64,000 nt of DNA. It comes from Rhizobium rhizogenes NBRC 13257 (GTDB lineage: Bacteria > Pseudomonadota > Alphaproteobacteria > Rhizobiales > Rhizobiaceae). Under the pieces are notes generated by a model. That model saw nothing but the letters and a program-made list of their open reading frames with translations, had not been told where the DNA came from and made no database searches. The position numbers were made by a program, and so were the translations under genes. Shown here one piece after another: positions 9,236-18,731 of the stretch. The stretch spans positions 117,110 to 181,109 of the forward strand of contig NZ_BAYX01000014.1 in NCBI RefSeq assembly GCF_000696095.1. The letters run 5' to 3'. Position 1 is the first letter of the stretch; every line of letters begins with the position of its first letter.

Positions 9236-10392
9236 ACTAAAACCTCAAGGAGGATCGCCGCCGCCTTCTCGCCGGGCGGCTCTTCCGTCTGCATTCGCTC
9301 CCAGACCAGATCGTAGCCCTCCAGCATGGCCGCCCGCTCCAGCGTATCGTTCGACAGGCGTTCCATATAGCGCGCCACTTTGCCGGCCCGCAGCACATCG
9401 TTGAGGAGCTCGGGCACGACGACGTAATCCGCAATCAGGTTCGGCAACGCGGCCGTCCAGACCTTGATGCGCGACATCACAAACCGGGCAAGCCACTCCG
9501 TTTTATACGTCGAGAGGACAGGCACGCCGGCAAGACCCAGCTCCAGGATCACGGTGCCTGAGGCGGCAACAGCCGCATCCGCTTCCGCGAAAACCTTCCA
9601 TTTGGCCTCCTGGCCGACAAAGACATCCGGCTTTACGCTCCAGTTTTCAACAAGGGAGCGCACCAATGCTTCCTGCCGTGGGACGGTCGGCAGCAGATAG
9701 CGAATGCGATCGTTTCGCCGGCTAAGTTCCATCACTGCCTGCTCGAAAACTGGCATGAGTTGGCGGATTTCCGAGGAACGCGAGCCGGGAAGCAGCAGGA
9801 TCGTCTTTTCGCTATCGGCGGTGCTCACGGTCCGGAGCGCACGCTGGCGGCGGGCCTCGACCAGGCTCGGATCCACCGTCAGGCGATGACCGACATAGGT
9901 CGTCGCCGGTCCCGCCAGCCGCTGCATTGCCGTCGGCTCGAACGGCAGGATGGCCAGGACATGATCGACATAGGCGAGCATTTTCTGCGCGCGATATTCC
10001 TTCCACGCCCAGACACTGGGGCAGACGTAATTGACCACCGGCAGGTCAGGCAAAGCCGCCCGCACCTTTTTCGCGACGCGATGGGTGAAATCCGGGCTGT
10101 CGATGATCAGCAGCACGTCCGGCTTGGCCGCGATGATGGCATTCGCCGTCTGCCTGATGCGGGCAAGCAGCTTCGGTAGCTGCTTGATCACCTGTGCAAA
10201 CCCCATGATCGACAGTTCGGAATAGTCGAACAGCGATCGCAGGCCTTGCGCCTCCAGCGCTTCACCGCCGACACCGATCAATTCCACCGGGCCGTCATAA
10301 CGACGCTTCAATGCGGCGACCAGATCGCCGCCGAGCAGATCGCCCGAGACTTCACCGGCGATCACAGCGAGTTTCAGCGGTCTGCTGCTCAC
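9211..10392 (-). CDS. lpxB: Lipid-A-disaccharide synthase
   Basis: Glycosyltransferase that joins UDP-2,3-diacylglucosamine and lipid X to the lipid A disaccharide at the inner membrane. Starting at GTG 10392 gives 393 residues, the usual length, beginning VSSRPLKLAVIAGEVSGDLLG. Further family segments are IDSPDFTHRVAKKVR, YVCPSVWAWKEYRAQKML, LPFEP, LLPGSRSSEIRQLMPVF and ASGTVILELGLAGVP. The longer in-frame extension to 10599 lies wholly inside lpxI and is not used. The start overlaps the lpxI stop (GTGA), so coupling is likely. Confidence 0.95.
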   Translation of the reverse strand: MSSRPLKLAVIAGEVSGDLLGGDLVAALKRRYDGPVELIGVGGEALEAQGLRSLFDYSELSIMGFAQVIKQLPKLLARIRQTANAIIAAKPDVLLIIDSPDFTHRVAKKVRAALPDLPVVNYVCPSVWAWKEYRAQKMLAYVDHVLAILPFEPTAMQRLAGPATTYVGHRLTVDPSLVEARRQRALRTVSTADSEKTILLLPGSRSSEIRQLMPVFEQAVMELSRRNDRIRYLLPTVPRQEALVRSLVENWSVKPDVFVGQEAKWKVFAEADAAVAASGTVILELGLAGVPVLSTYKTEWLARFVMSRIKVWTAALPNLIADYVVVPELLNDVLRAGKVARYMERLSNDTLERAAMLEGYDLVWERMQTEEPPGEKAAAILLEVLVNKKPGHF

Positions 10393-11270
10393 ATGAACCC
10401 CTCCGCGCTGAGGCCGCGGTCGATGCCGCAGATGAAAAGTCCGGCTTCGTCGGCGGCCGCAATCACCGCATCGCGCTCCAGCACCAGCGCCCTGCCCGCC
10501 TCCACCGCCACACCGGCAAGGCCGGCCTTCTTGGCGTTCAGCACGGTCGACACGCCGATTGACGGCAAGTCGGCGCGTACATCCTGCTGCGGCTTGCAAA
10601 GCTTGACCAGCACGCCGCGGCGGCGCGTCGATATACGCCCTTCGGCACGCAGGCCGGCGACACGCTCGATCATCTGGTCCGTGCCTTCAGCACCTTCCAG
10701 CGCCACGACGCGGCCACCGACACTGACAGCGCCTTGCCCGACATCCAGCAGCCCGAGCGCATCGGCAGCTTTCGCACCCTGAGCAATGTCTCTCAAATCC
10801 TCTTTAGAAGGAGAAAGCTTGCCTAGCGGCCCGGTAGTCGCCAGCAGGTCCGGTGCTATCTCATGGGCGCCGACAACACGGACACCGCCAGCCTCGATCA
10901 GCCGGATAACCATTTGCAAAACGGCATTGTCGCCGCCGGACAAAAGCGTGCGAATGGTCGAGGGCAATTCCTTGATCACCCGCCAGGTCGGATGTATCTC
11001 CCGCCAGGCTGGACGGCGCGCGACACCGCCGGACATGACGACCCTGTCGATGCCATAGCGGCGGAACACGGCTTCAAGACCGGCAAAATTGCCGACGCCA
11101 AGAGTGGCGTGATCGAAAGCGGACCAATCGCGGTCCGCCTCGTTGGTCAATGCAAGAATGACGGGATCTTCGCCGGCCTGACGGGCGGCTTCGGCGACAT
11201 AGGCGGGCAAAAAACCACTGCCTGCGATGATCGCCAGCCTGCCCTTGTTGTCCTGACCGCTCGCGGCCAC
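10389..11270 (-). CDS. lpxI: UDP-2,3-diacylglucosamine diphosphatase LpxI
   Basis: Hydrolyses UDP-2,3-diacylglucosamine to lipid X; LpxI replaces LpxH in alphaproteobacteria and was formerly DUF1009. I take the GTG at 11270, one base after the lpxA stop, giving 293 residues beginning VAASGQDNKGRLAIIAGSGFLP; AAGGGC precedes it. Conserved stretches include MSGGVARRPAW, LLSGGDNAVL, VVGAHEIAPDLL and IGVSTVLNAKKAGLAGVAVEAG. It sits between lpxA and lpxB in the lipid A operon, which supports the function. Confidence 0.93.
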   Translation of the reverse strand: MAASGQDNKGRLAIIAGSGFLPAYVAEAARQAGEDPVILALTNEADRDWSAFDHATLGVGNFAGLEAVFRRYGIDRVVMSGGVARRPAWREIHPTWRVIKELPSTIRTLLSGGDNAVLQMVIRLIEAGGVRVVGAHEIAPDLLATTGPLGKLSPSKEDLRDIAQGAKAADALGLLDVGQGAVSVGGRVVALEGAEGTDQMIERVAGLRAEGRISTRRRGVLVKLCKPQQDVRADLPSIGVSTVLNAKKAGLAGVAVEAGRALVLERDAVIAAADEAGLFICGIDRGLSAEGFM

Positions 11271-11271
11271 T

Positions 11272-12087
11272 TCAGCCCTTGCCGCGATTGGGCGACGATA
11301 GTGCGCGATCGCTATCGGCGGCGATGAAATCGAGAATCTCCATCGCTTCCTTGCAATCGGCATACTCCTCGCGGATCGCCGTCGCATTGTCGCGGATCGA
11401 GCCTTCGCCCTCAAAAATGCTCTTATAGGCGCGGCGGACCCGGTGGATCACCGAACGCTCGATGCCGGCGCGGGTCATGCCGACAATATTCAGGCCCGAC
11501 AGGACACCCGGATTGCCGTTCAACATGCCGTAGGGAATGACATCGTAACTCGCAGCCGAAAGGCCGCCGACGAAGGCTTGACGGCCGATGCGGGTGAACT
11601 GATGCACCGCGCAGCCGCCGCCGAGAATGGCGCGGTCTTCAACGGTGACGTGCCCGGCCAGCATGACGTTGTTCGACATGATGACATTGTTGCCAACGCG
11701 GCAATCATGGGCGACATGCGAATTGGCGAGGAACAGGTTGTTGTTGCCAACGACCGTCTTGCCGCCGTAATCAGCCGTGCCAGTGTTAATCGTCACGCCT
11801 TCACGGATCGTGCAATTTTCGCCGATATCCAGCGTCGTCTCTTCGCCACCGTGATGCACGCTCTGCGGATCGCCGCCAACGACGGCCATGGGGAATATCT
11901 TCGTACCCTTGCCGATCGTCGTCCGGCCGGTCACGACCACATGCGTCAACAGCTGGACAGAATCATGCAGCACGACCTTCGGACCGACATGGCAGAACGG
12001 ACCGACGACAACATTCTCGCCGATGACCGCCCCGTCTTCAACGACCGCGAGCTTATGAATGCGCGCGCTTTTTGCAATGCTGCTCAT
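11272..12087 (-). CDS. lpxA: Acyl-ACP--UDP-N-acetylglucosamine O-acyltransferase
   Basis: First enzyme of lipid A synthesis, transferring a hydroxyacyl chain from ACP to UDP-GlcNAc. The 271-residue protein is a left-handed parallel beta helix: hexapeptide repeats such as VIGENV, TIGKGT and VGNNNL run through residues about 15-190. The catalytic His lies in SHVAHDCRVG (His127, equivalent to E. coli His125). The C-terminal helical domain (ERSVIHRVRRAYKSIF) is present. The start ATG overlaps the fabZ stop by four bases. Confidence 0.97.
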   Translation of the reverse strand: MSSIAKSARIHKLAVVEDGAVIGENVVVGPFCHVGPKVVLHDSVQLLTHVVVTGRTTIGKGTKIFPMAVVGGDPQSVHHGGEETTLDIGENCTIREGVTINTGTADYGGKTVVGNNNLFLANSHVAHDCRVGNNVIMSNNVMLAGHVTVEDRAILGGGCAVHQFTRIGRQAFVGGLSAASYDVIPYGMLNGNPGVLSGLNIVGMTRAGIERSVIHRVRRAYKSIFEGEGSIRDNATAIREEYADCKEAMEILDFIAADSDRALSSPNRGKG

Positions 12088-12557
12088 GCCTGATCCGGGT
12101 CCTTCCGTACAATCATCGCACCGATATCGGCCTCGGCAACCACCGAACCATCGACCTTGGCATCGCAGTGGAACTTCCAGATCGTGCCGCGCTGCTTTTG
12201 CTTGACGACATGGAACTCCACCCGGTCGCCAGGAACGACCGGCTTGCGGAAGCGAGCATTGTCGATCGTCATGAAGTAGACGAGGTTGCCGCCAATACCA
12301 TCCTTGCGAGCGCAGATCGCACCTGCCGTCTGCGCCATGCCTTCGATCAACAAAACACCCGGCATAATCGGCGAGCCCGGAAAGTGCCCAGTGAATTGCG
12401 GCTCGTTGGCCGTGACGTTCTTGATACCGATAGCGGAGTTGTCGCTATCGATCTCGATGATCCTGTCGACCATCAGGAACGGATAGCGATGCGGCAACAG
12501 CTTCATAATCTCGATGATATCAGCCGACGACAGCGACGTCTTGGCGTCTTCAGTCAT
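12084..12557 (-). CDS. fabZ: 3-hydroxyacyl-ACP dehydratase FabZ
   Basis: Hot-dog-fold enzyme that dehydrates 3-hydroxyacyl-ACP in fatty acid synthesis, competing with LpxA/LpxD for hydroxyacyl-ACP. The 157-residue protein shows LPHRYPFLMVDRI, the catalytic His58 in GHFPGSPIMPG and Glu72 in LLIEGMAQTAG. I start at the ATG at 12557, with GGAGTGCGGAGC just upstream; it overlaps the lpxD end by eight bases. Its place between lpxD and lpxA is the classic order. Confidence 0.96.
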   Translation of the reverse strand: MTEDAKTSLSSADIIEIMKLLPHRYPFLMVDRIIEIDSDNSAIGIKNVTANEPQFTGHFPGSPIMPGVLLIEGMAQTAGAICARKDGIGGNLVYFMTIDNARFRKPVVPGDRVEFHVVKQKQRGTIWKFHCDAKVDGSVVAEADIGAMIVRKDPDQA

Positions 12558-13617
12558 GCTCCGCACTCCCATCCTTCTTCTCTCTGGCTCCGGATCGCTT
12601 CGCGACCTCGGCCGCCTCTCTCAGAAAATCCCACAAAGGTCGTGCCGGAATACCCGCAAAGCGTTCTCCCGCCGGGATACTGTTCATGACACCGCTCATA
12701 GCACCGATCTGAACACCATCACCGATCTGGATATGACCGTTGATGCCTGTATGGCCGCCGATCTGCACGCCATCGCCGATCACCGCACTGCCAGCTATGC
12801 CGACCTGGCTGACGATAGCGCAATAACGGCCGATCCGGACGTTATGTCCGATCTGCACCTGATTGTCGATCTTGGTGCCTTCACCAATCACCGTATCATC
12901 CATGGTACCGCGATCGATCGTCGTGTTGGCGCCAATCTCGACGTTATCCTGAATGATGACGCGGCCGATCTGTACGATCTTGATCATGCCGCGCGGGCTT
13001 GGCGCATAGCCGAATCCATCCTGGCCGATACGCGCGCCATTGTGGATGATGACGCCGTTGCCGAGATAGGAGCACAGAACGCTGGCGCCGCCGCCGATCG
13101 TGCAGTGGCGCCCGATCTTGACACCGGGGCCGATAATGGCGCCGGCTCCGATACGGGTTCCCTCGCCGATCTCGGCACCCGGTCCGACGACGGCGCCCGG
13201 TTCCACGCCGACATCAGCTTCGAGCTTGGCTGTCGGATCGACGAAAGCGGTTGGCGAAATCAGTGTCGGTGTCGACGTCAACGCAACCGGACGCATGGCT
13301 TGCGGATGCAGCAATGCACCGGCCAGCGCGAAATCCGTATGTGGCTTCTTGGAAAGAAGAACCGGAATGTGTTCCGGGACCAAAGAACTCAAGGTCGGCA
13401 AACAAATGATCGCCGAAGCCTTGCAGGTCTCCAGTTCCGCACGATTCTTCCGGGAAAGAAGGTAGCAAACGTCGCCATCGCCAGCCCGATAGACCGGCGC
13501 AATGGACTTGATGATGACACCCGCGAAGGCCTCATCAGCAAGTTCCGCCCCAAGATGCTCGGCCAGCGCACGGAGGCTGACGCCATCATGGGGCGGGAAA
13601 AAACCGATATGTTCCAT
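12550..13617 (-). CDS. lpxD: UDP-3-O-(3-hydroxyacyl)glucosamine N-acyltransferase
   Basis: Adds the N-linked hydroxyacyl chain in the third step of lipid A synthesis. The protein has about 355 residues: an N-terminal uridine-binding domain (MEHIGFFPPHDGVSLRALAE) followed by a long run of hexapeptide repeats (IGEGTRIGAGAIIG and so on) forming a left-handed beta helix. The catalytic His lies in VQIGHNVRIG. The ATG at 13617 has GGAG nine bases upstream. It follows bamA by 50 bp. Confidence 0.96.
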   Translation of the reverse strand: MEHIGFFPPHDGVSLRALAEHLGAELADEAFAGVIIKSIAPVYRAGDGDVCYLLSRKNRAELETCKASAIICLPTLSSLVPEHIPVLLSKKPHTDFALAGALLHPQAMRPVALTSTPTLISPTAFVDPTAKLEADVGVEPGAVVGPGAEIGEGTRIGAGAIIGPGVKIGRHCTIGGGASVLCSYLGNGVIIHNGARIGQDGFGYAPSPRGMIKIVQIGRVIIQDNVEIGANTTIDRGTMDDTVIGEGTKIDNQVQIGHNVRIGRYCAIVSQVGIAGSAVIGDGVQIGGHTGINGHIQIGDGVQIGAMSGVMNSIPAGERFAGIPARPLWDFLREAAEVAKRSGAREKKDGSAEHD

Positions 13618-13667
13618 AAGCACCAGCTCCAGAACGGTGTTAAGCCCGCAGTTCTGGGCTGCCGATA

Positions 13668-16001
13668 TCAGAACTGGTTGGCGATGCCAAACCGGAAATT
13701 CTCAACCTTGTCGTAGTCTTCCTTGAGAACCGGTACGGCATAGTCAACACGGATAACACCGAAGGGCGACGACCAGATCAGGCCTGCACCGAGCGAGGCA
13801 CGGATCGAGCTGTCATTATGCAAGACATCGCCGAACAGATTAGCCTTGTTGCCATAGAGCGTACCCGCATCAGCAAAGGCTGCGAGACGCAGACCGATAT
13901 CCTGCGGAACACCCGGCATCGGCATGCTTGCCTCAGCCGAGGCCGTGACATAGGTCGTGCCGCCCAACGGATCGCCATTCGACGTGCGCGGACCGATACC
14001 GGCATTCTCAAAGCCACGGATTTCACGGCCACCGAGAGTGAACTGGTCGAAGACGTTCAGCTTGCCATCCGTCGGCATGACGTAGCCGGCACCAACCGTC
14101 AGCGAGCCGATGATATCAGCCTCATCGCTGATCATCTTGTAATAACGCGCCTTGCCGCTCAGCTTGTAGAAGTCGGAGTCGCCGCCCAGGCCCGCATATT
14201 CATGCGTAAACTTGGCGATGATACCTTCACGCGGCAGATTCTGGTCATCCAGCGTGTTGTAAGTGAAGGTCTGCGAAATCGTCGACTGGATCCAAGGACC
14301 GTTCAAGACAAGATTCTGATACGGAGCCGACAGGTTGTCTTCCCAATCGTTCGTACCATCGTAGGTGAGGCGCTTGTAGTTGTAACGCAGCGTCGTCGCG
14401 AGGTTCTCGGTAATCGGAGCCGTCACGCGCAGCGAGAAGCCCTCTTCCGAGTAATCATAATAGTCGTCGCTCGACGTCTGGTTCTTGAAGATGTCGAAGC
14501 CGGCGGCCAGACGATAACCGAGGAAATAGGGCTCGGTGAACGAGATGTTATAGGTACGATTGCCTTCCGTGCCGGCGCCCGCCGCAATACGGATGTACTG
14601 ACCGCGACCGAGGAAGTTCTTTTCTTCAACCGAAGCTTCGAGCAGCAGACCACCATTGTTGCCGACAGCGTAACCAGCACCGATACCGAACGAGCCGGTC
14701 GGCTGATCTTCGACGTTGACGACAACGACAACGCGGTCCGGAGCGCTGCCCGGTGCCGTGCTGATATCAACCTTCGTGAAGTAGCCGAGCGCGTCAAGGC
14801 GACGCTTGGCGCGGCTGATCATTTCCTGGTTGAACGCATCGCCTTCGTTGATATCGAATTCACGACGGATAACGTAGTCGCGCGTGCGGGTGTTGCCGCG
14901 GATTTCGATGCGCTCGACATAGGCGCGCTCGCCCTGGTCGACCAGATATTCGATACCGATCGTGTGGCCACTGAGGTCACGGTTACCACGCGGCGTGATG
15001 CGGGCAAACGGATAGCCGGCCGAAGCGACGCGCTTGGAAATGTTCTCGATCGAGGTCTGGATATCCTTGGCGCTGTAGACATTACCCTTCTGAGTAATGA
15101 CCAGGCTCTTCAGGTCCTCGGCATTGACGCCATCAACCGTCGAAACGACGTTGATGTCACCATAGGTATAGCGCGGACCTTCATCGACGCTGAAGTTCAG
15201 CGTATATTCGTTGTTCTGCTCGTTCAACGTCGCATCGGCGCTGACGATACGGAAATCGGCATAACCGTGATTGTAGTAGAACTGACGCAGCGCATCCTGG
15301 TCCGCCTGCTGGCGATCGGCGCTGTAGACGTCCTTACGGGTCAGGAACGACATGAAGTTCGTCTTCTTGGTGCTGATCACCGAAGCGAGACGACCGCTGT
15401 TGTAAGCCTGGTTGCCGGAGAAGTTGATCTTGTCGATCTTGGTGCGATCACCTTCGTTGATGACGAAGGCAACGTTGATGCGGCCCTGCGCGACCGGAAC
15501 GGTCTGCGTCGTCACCTGAACATCATTACGACCGATCGCCGCATAGGCGTCCTTGATCGTCTTGATGTCGGCCTGAACCTGGGTTTCGCTGTAGGGACCA
15601 GCGGCATGGGTCTGTACGACACCCTGCAGTTTGTCGTCCTTGATCTTGCGGTTGCCGTTGAAAACCACGGCATTGATCAGCTGGTTTTCCTTGACGGAAA
15701 CGACCAGCGTGCCGCCGGAAACGGTCACATGTACATCGGAGAAGTATCCGGTGGCATAAAGCTGCTTCACCGAATTATCGATGTCACCGGGCGAGAAGCT
15801 CTTGCCGGGCTTGATCGTGAGATTGTCGCGAACAGCATCAACGCCAACACGCTCCGCCCCCCTGACATCGATCCGTTGTATGACAGCGGCTTCTGCGACC
15901 GAGGCAGAAGCAAGGGTGATAACACCAGCGCCCGACGCAACAACACCAGCAGACAGCGCTACCGCCGACACTGCGTTCAAAAATCTTGAACCAGCCTTCA
16001 T
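13668..16001 (-). CDS. bamA: Outer membrane protein assembly factor BamA
   Basis: Central Omp85-family component of the BAM complex, which folds beta-barrel proteins into the outer membrane. The 777 residues start with a signal peptide (MKAGSRFLNAVSAVALSAG, cleavage near AEAA at about residue 38), then periplasmic POTRA domains (to about residue 355; the first is IQRIDVRGAERVGVDAVRD) and a C-terminal 16-stranded barrel ending in FGIANQF, with the required terminal Phe. The barrel keeps a GRGQYIRIAAG segment and the motif VRVDYAVP. It lies between rseP and lpxD, as in many proteobacteria. Confidence 0.97.
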   Translation of the reverse strand: MKAGSRFLNAVSAVALSAGVVASGAGVITLASASVAEAAVIQRIDVRGAERVGVDAVRDNLTIKPGKSFSPGDIDNSVKQLYATGYFSDVHVTVSGGTLVVSVKENQLINAVVFNGNRKIKDDKLQGVVQTHAAGPYSETQVQADIKTIKDAYAAIGRNDVQVTTQTVPVAQGRINVAFVINEGDRTKIDKINFSGNQAYNSGRLASVISTKKTNFMSFLTRKDVYSADRQQADQDALRQFYYNHGYADFRIVSADATLNEQNNEYTLNFSVDEGPRYTYGDINVVSTVDGVNAEDLKSLVITQKGNVYSAKDIQTSIENISKRVASAGYPFARITPRGNRDLSGHTIGIEYLVDQGERAYVERIEIRGNTRTRDYVIRREFDINEGDAFNQEMISRAKRRLDALGYFTKVDISTAPGSAPDRVVVVVNVEDQPTGSFGIGAGYAVGNNGGLLLEASVEEKNFLGRGQYIRIAAGAGTEGNRTYNISFTEPYFLGYRLAAGFDIFKNQTSSDDYYDYSEEGFSLRVTAPITENLATTLRYNYKRLTYDGTNDWEDNLSAPYQNLVLNGPWIQSTISQTFTYNTLDDQNLPREGIIAKFTHEYAGLGGDSDFYKLSGKARYYKMISDEADIIGSLTVGAGYVMPTDGKLNVFDQFTLGGREIRGFENAGIGPRTSNGDPLGGTTYVTASAEASMPMPGVPQDIGLRLAAFADAGTLYGNKANLFGDVLHNDSSIRASLGAGLIWSSPFGVIRVDYAVPVLKEDYDKVENFRFGIANQF

Positions 16002-16199
16002 TTCACTTCTTACCTTTTTTCAGTCGTCCCCAGCCCCGGGAAGAACCCGATTCCGGCCACGTGTGTCGTTTTACCCGCTTTTGACATACAAGCAAGGGAG
16101 CAAGTTAATTTCTGTTTACTTCATTTCAAAGCGTGGCTCATTCGCCACTACAGCTTTGAAACATCGTAAATAAATCGTAATTCTTCCCTTGCTCCCCCA

Positions 16200-17873
16200 T
16201 CAGCCTATCCTGGAGCTGATGTCGTTCCATGTCGCAAATACCATGAGTGACAAAACCATTGCGAACCCAATCCGGAAAGCAATGTCCTGCGCTCGGGCAC
16301 CTAGCGGTTTTCCCCTTACTGCTTCAATCGCATAGAACATCAGATGGCCGCCATCAAGTACCGGGACCGGCATCAAATTTAATAAACCAATTGAAACAGA
16401 AAGTATGGCGGCGAATTGGAGCACTGCGGAGAAGCCCAGAGTTGCCATTTGACCGGAGAGTTGCGCCACGCGAATCGGGCCGCCGAGCTGGTCCGCCTTC
16501 ATGTAGCCGCCGATGACATTGCCGAGATATTCAAAGGTGCCGGAAATGATGTTGCCAGTCTGCTTCACGCCTTCGCTGAGCGCCTGCAGCGGCCCGTATG
16601 CCTGATAACGCAGCTTGATAGGCTTCTGTCCATCGCTGATTCCGATGCTGCCGGTCTCCGTCTCGTTGCCGAAGGCATCAGGTTCTGCGGCCATCTTGGG
16701 CGTGACTTTGACGTCCCGCGTCACGCCGTCATGCTGGACGGACAATACCACTGCCTTGTCCGCTCGGGAGGCAACATAACGCTGCACCTCACCGATGGAG
16801 CCGATGGCGCGTCCATCCACAGAAAGAATGCGATCTCCGAGCGTGATACCCGCGCCTGCGGCAGGACTATCCTGCGCAATGGTGGCCACGAGCGGATCGA
16901 CCGGCGAAATGCCGACGCTGCCAACATCCTTCTTGTTGCCGGAAGAATCGGTCTCAGCCAGCGCCGCCGGCACCATCGGAAAATCGCGGATCTGGCCATT
17001 ACGCTCGACGGTCAGGACCACGCTCTTGCCGGGGCGGTCACCGATATAGCGAACGATATCGTAATAGGTCGCGACATTGTTGCCATCGACCGCGACCAAA
17101 CGGTCGCCGGCCTGTATGCCCGCCCGTGCCGCCGGCCCGCCCGGCTCCACCGCCGTTACCTGTGGGTCGACGAGCGCGATACCGATGCGGCCCATCTCCA
17201 TCTTGTTGCCGAACTGATCCGTGTCTTCCGCAAGCTTCGGCATGATGTTGAAATCTCGCTTCTGGCCATCGCGCTCGACGCTCAGCACGATATTGCGGCC
17301 GGGCCGCATGCCGACATAGCGCTGCACTTCATCGAAGGTCGCGATCTTGTTGCCGTCGATGGCGACGAGACGGTCGCCAGGCTCGATCCCTGCTTCGGCG
17401 GCGGCACCGCCGCGCGTGACCATGGCAACGACGGGATCCGCAACCGTGCGGCCATAGGCGCCGAACAGCACGGCGAAAATTGCGATGGCGAGAATGAAAT
17501 TAGCAATCGGGCCGGCGGCAACGGTTGCAGCGCGCTTCCAGAGCTTGGCACCCGCGAAGGATTGGGCGCGCTCTTCCTCGGTCATGGCCGCGAGCTGATC
17601 TGTGTCGGTCTTGCTCGAAGCGTCCTCATCACCGAAGAAACGGACATAGCCGCCGAGCGGAATGAGCGACAGTTTCCAGCGCGTGCCATGACGGTCGGTG
17701 AAACCGGCGATCTCGGGACCAAAGCCGATCGAGAAGGCCATGATGCGGATGCCAGACCAGCGCCCGACCAGATAATGACCCATCTCGTGCACGAAAACGA
17801 GCAGTGACAGGACGAAAACAAACGTGATGACGTTGTTCGTCAAGAAGCCGATGATGCCTGCCACGCTACCCAT
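16200..17873 (-). CDS. rseP: RIP zinc metalloprotease RseP with three tandem PDZ domains
   Basis: Site-2 protease in the inner membrane. The zinc motif HEMGH is at residues 29-33 and the second motif NLMPVPVLDG at 499-508; transmembrane segments flank both. Between them lie three PDZ domains of exactly 90-residue period: GIEPGDRLVAIDGN at 162, GIQAGDRLVAVDGN at 252, GITLGDRILSVDGR at 342, each ending in an FGNK/SGNK/FGNE and GxIGI-like segment. Alphaproteobacterial relatives are normally near 370-380 residues with one PDZ domain; this protein has 557, an excess of two repeats. The repeats differ at about half of positions, so the expansion is old and not an assembly artefact. It sits between cdsA and bamA. 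Confidence 0.95.
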   Translation of the reverse strand: MGSVAGIIGFLTNNVITFVFVLSLLVFVHEMGHYLVGRWSGIRIMAFSIGFGPEIAGFTDRHGTRWKLSLIPLGGYVRFFGDEDASSKTDTDQLAAMTEEERAQSFAGAKLWKRAATVAAGPIANFILAIAIFAVLFGAYGRTVADPVVAMVTRGGAAAEAGIEPGDRLVAIDGNKIATFDEVQRYVGMRPGRNIVLSVERDGQKRDFNIMPKLAEDTDQFGNKMEMGRIGIALVDPQVTAVEPGGPAARAGIQAGDRLVAVDGNNVATYYDIVRYIGDRPGKSVVLTVERNGQIRDFPMVPAALAETDSSGNKKDVGSVGISPVDPLVATIAQDSPAAGAGITLGDRILSVDGRAIGSIGEVQRYVASRADKAVVLSVQHDGVTRDVKVTPKMAAEPDAFGNETETGSIGISDGQKPIKLRYQAYGPLQALSEGVKQTGNIISGTFEYLGNVIGGYMKADQLGGPIRVAQLSGQMATLGFSAVLQFAAILSVSIGLLNLMPVPVLDGGHLMFYAIEAVRGKPLGARAQDIAFRIGFAMVLSLMVFATWNDISSRIG

Positions 17874-17897
17874 GTATTGATCCTGTTCGCGTTGATT

Positions 17898-18731
17898 TCA
17901 TACACCGAGCAGGACACTGCCCAATGACATGGTCTCGCCGCTCATTGTCAGCGATATCACGATAGCCAACATAAACGCCGCAAAACAAGCAAAAATTAGT
18001 CCATCGACCCGATCCATGACGCCGCCATGGCCGGGAATCAGATGGCTGGAGTCCTTGACGCCGAAACGGCGCTTCATGAAAGACTCGAATAAATCGCCGA
18101 TTTGGCTGCAAATCGACAGGATCAGCGCGAGCACCGGAATCCATAAACCATCTGCGGAGAAATAGCTCCAGACCACCGCCGTTCCGGCAATCACGGCGGC
18201 GATTGCACCGCCGATGGCGCCCGACCAGGTCTTGCCCGGCGATATGCGTGGCGCAAGCTTTGGTCCGCCGATGGCGCGGCCGACAAAATAGGCGAAAATA
18301 TCGGTCGCCCATACCGTGGCGAAGATGAACAGCATCAGCACGAGGCCGCGCAGATCATCGTCGCGGATCTCGGCAAGGGCGATGGCGGTCAATCCGGCAT
18401 AAAATATTCCGCCGGGCAGCCACCAGCTTTTGCCACGCATGGCGACCATGATCGCTGTCACCGCAACGAAAGCAAGCAGCACCTCGATGGAGTAGACCGA
18501 TTCTTCCATCAGCGTTGAGCTGGAAATCAGCACCAGACCCAGCCAGGCAAGCGCATTGCCCTGCGGATCACGGCCATGAAGATCCGATATTGTCGACCAC
18601 TCATAATAGACGAGCAGACCGATCGCCACCGCCAGCAGGCGGAAGCTCAGCCCGCCGTACCAAGTGGCGACGAGAACGATTGCGGCAAGAATGATGCCGG
18701 AGATAATGCGCAGCCGGAGTTCGCGACTCAT
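17898..18731 (-). CDS. cdsA: Phosphatidate cytidylyltransferase
   Basis: Makes CDP-diacylglycerol from phosphatidate and CTP, the branch point for membrane phospholipids. The 277-residue protein has about eight hydrophobic segments and the family signature near the C-terminus, SFMKRRFGVKDSSHLIPGHG followed by GVMDR. Its ATG overlaps the uppS stop by one base, so the two are coupled. rseP follows after 24 bases. Confidence 0.96.
   Translation of the reverse strand: MSRELRLRIISGIILAAIVLVATWYGGLSFRLLAVAIGLLVYYEWSTISDLHGRDPQGNALAWLGLVLISSSTLMEESVYSIEVLLAFVAVTAIMVAMRGKSWWLPGGIFYAGLTAIALAEIRDDDLRGLVLMLFIFATVWATDIFAYFVGRAIGGPKLAPRISPGKTWSGAIGGAIAAVIAGTAVVWSYFSADGLWIPVLALILSICSQIGDLFESFMKRRFGVKDSSHLIPGHGGVMDRVDGLIFACFAAFMLAIVISLTMSGETMSLGSVLLGV

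Noticed and set aside
9211..10599. Longer lpxB from a start at 10599
   Set aside because: The extra 69 residues lie inside lpxI in another frame and are of low-complexity Arg/Gly composition; the GTG at 10392 gives the normal LpxB start.
13818..15989. A 723-codon open frame on the plus strand opposite bamA
   Set aside because: It mirrors the bamA frame, has no family-like sequence and would overlap a clear essential gene; long antisense frames are common in GC-rich genomes.
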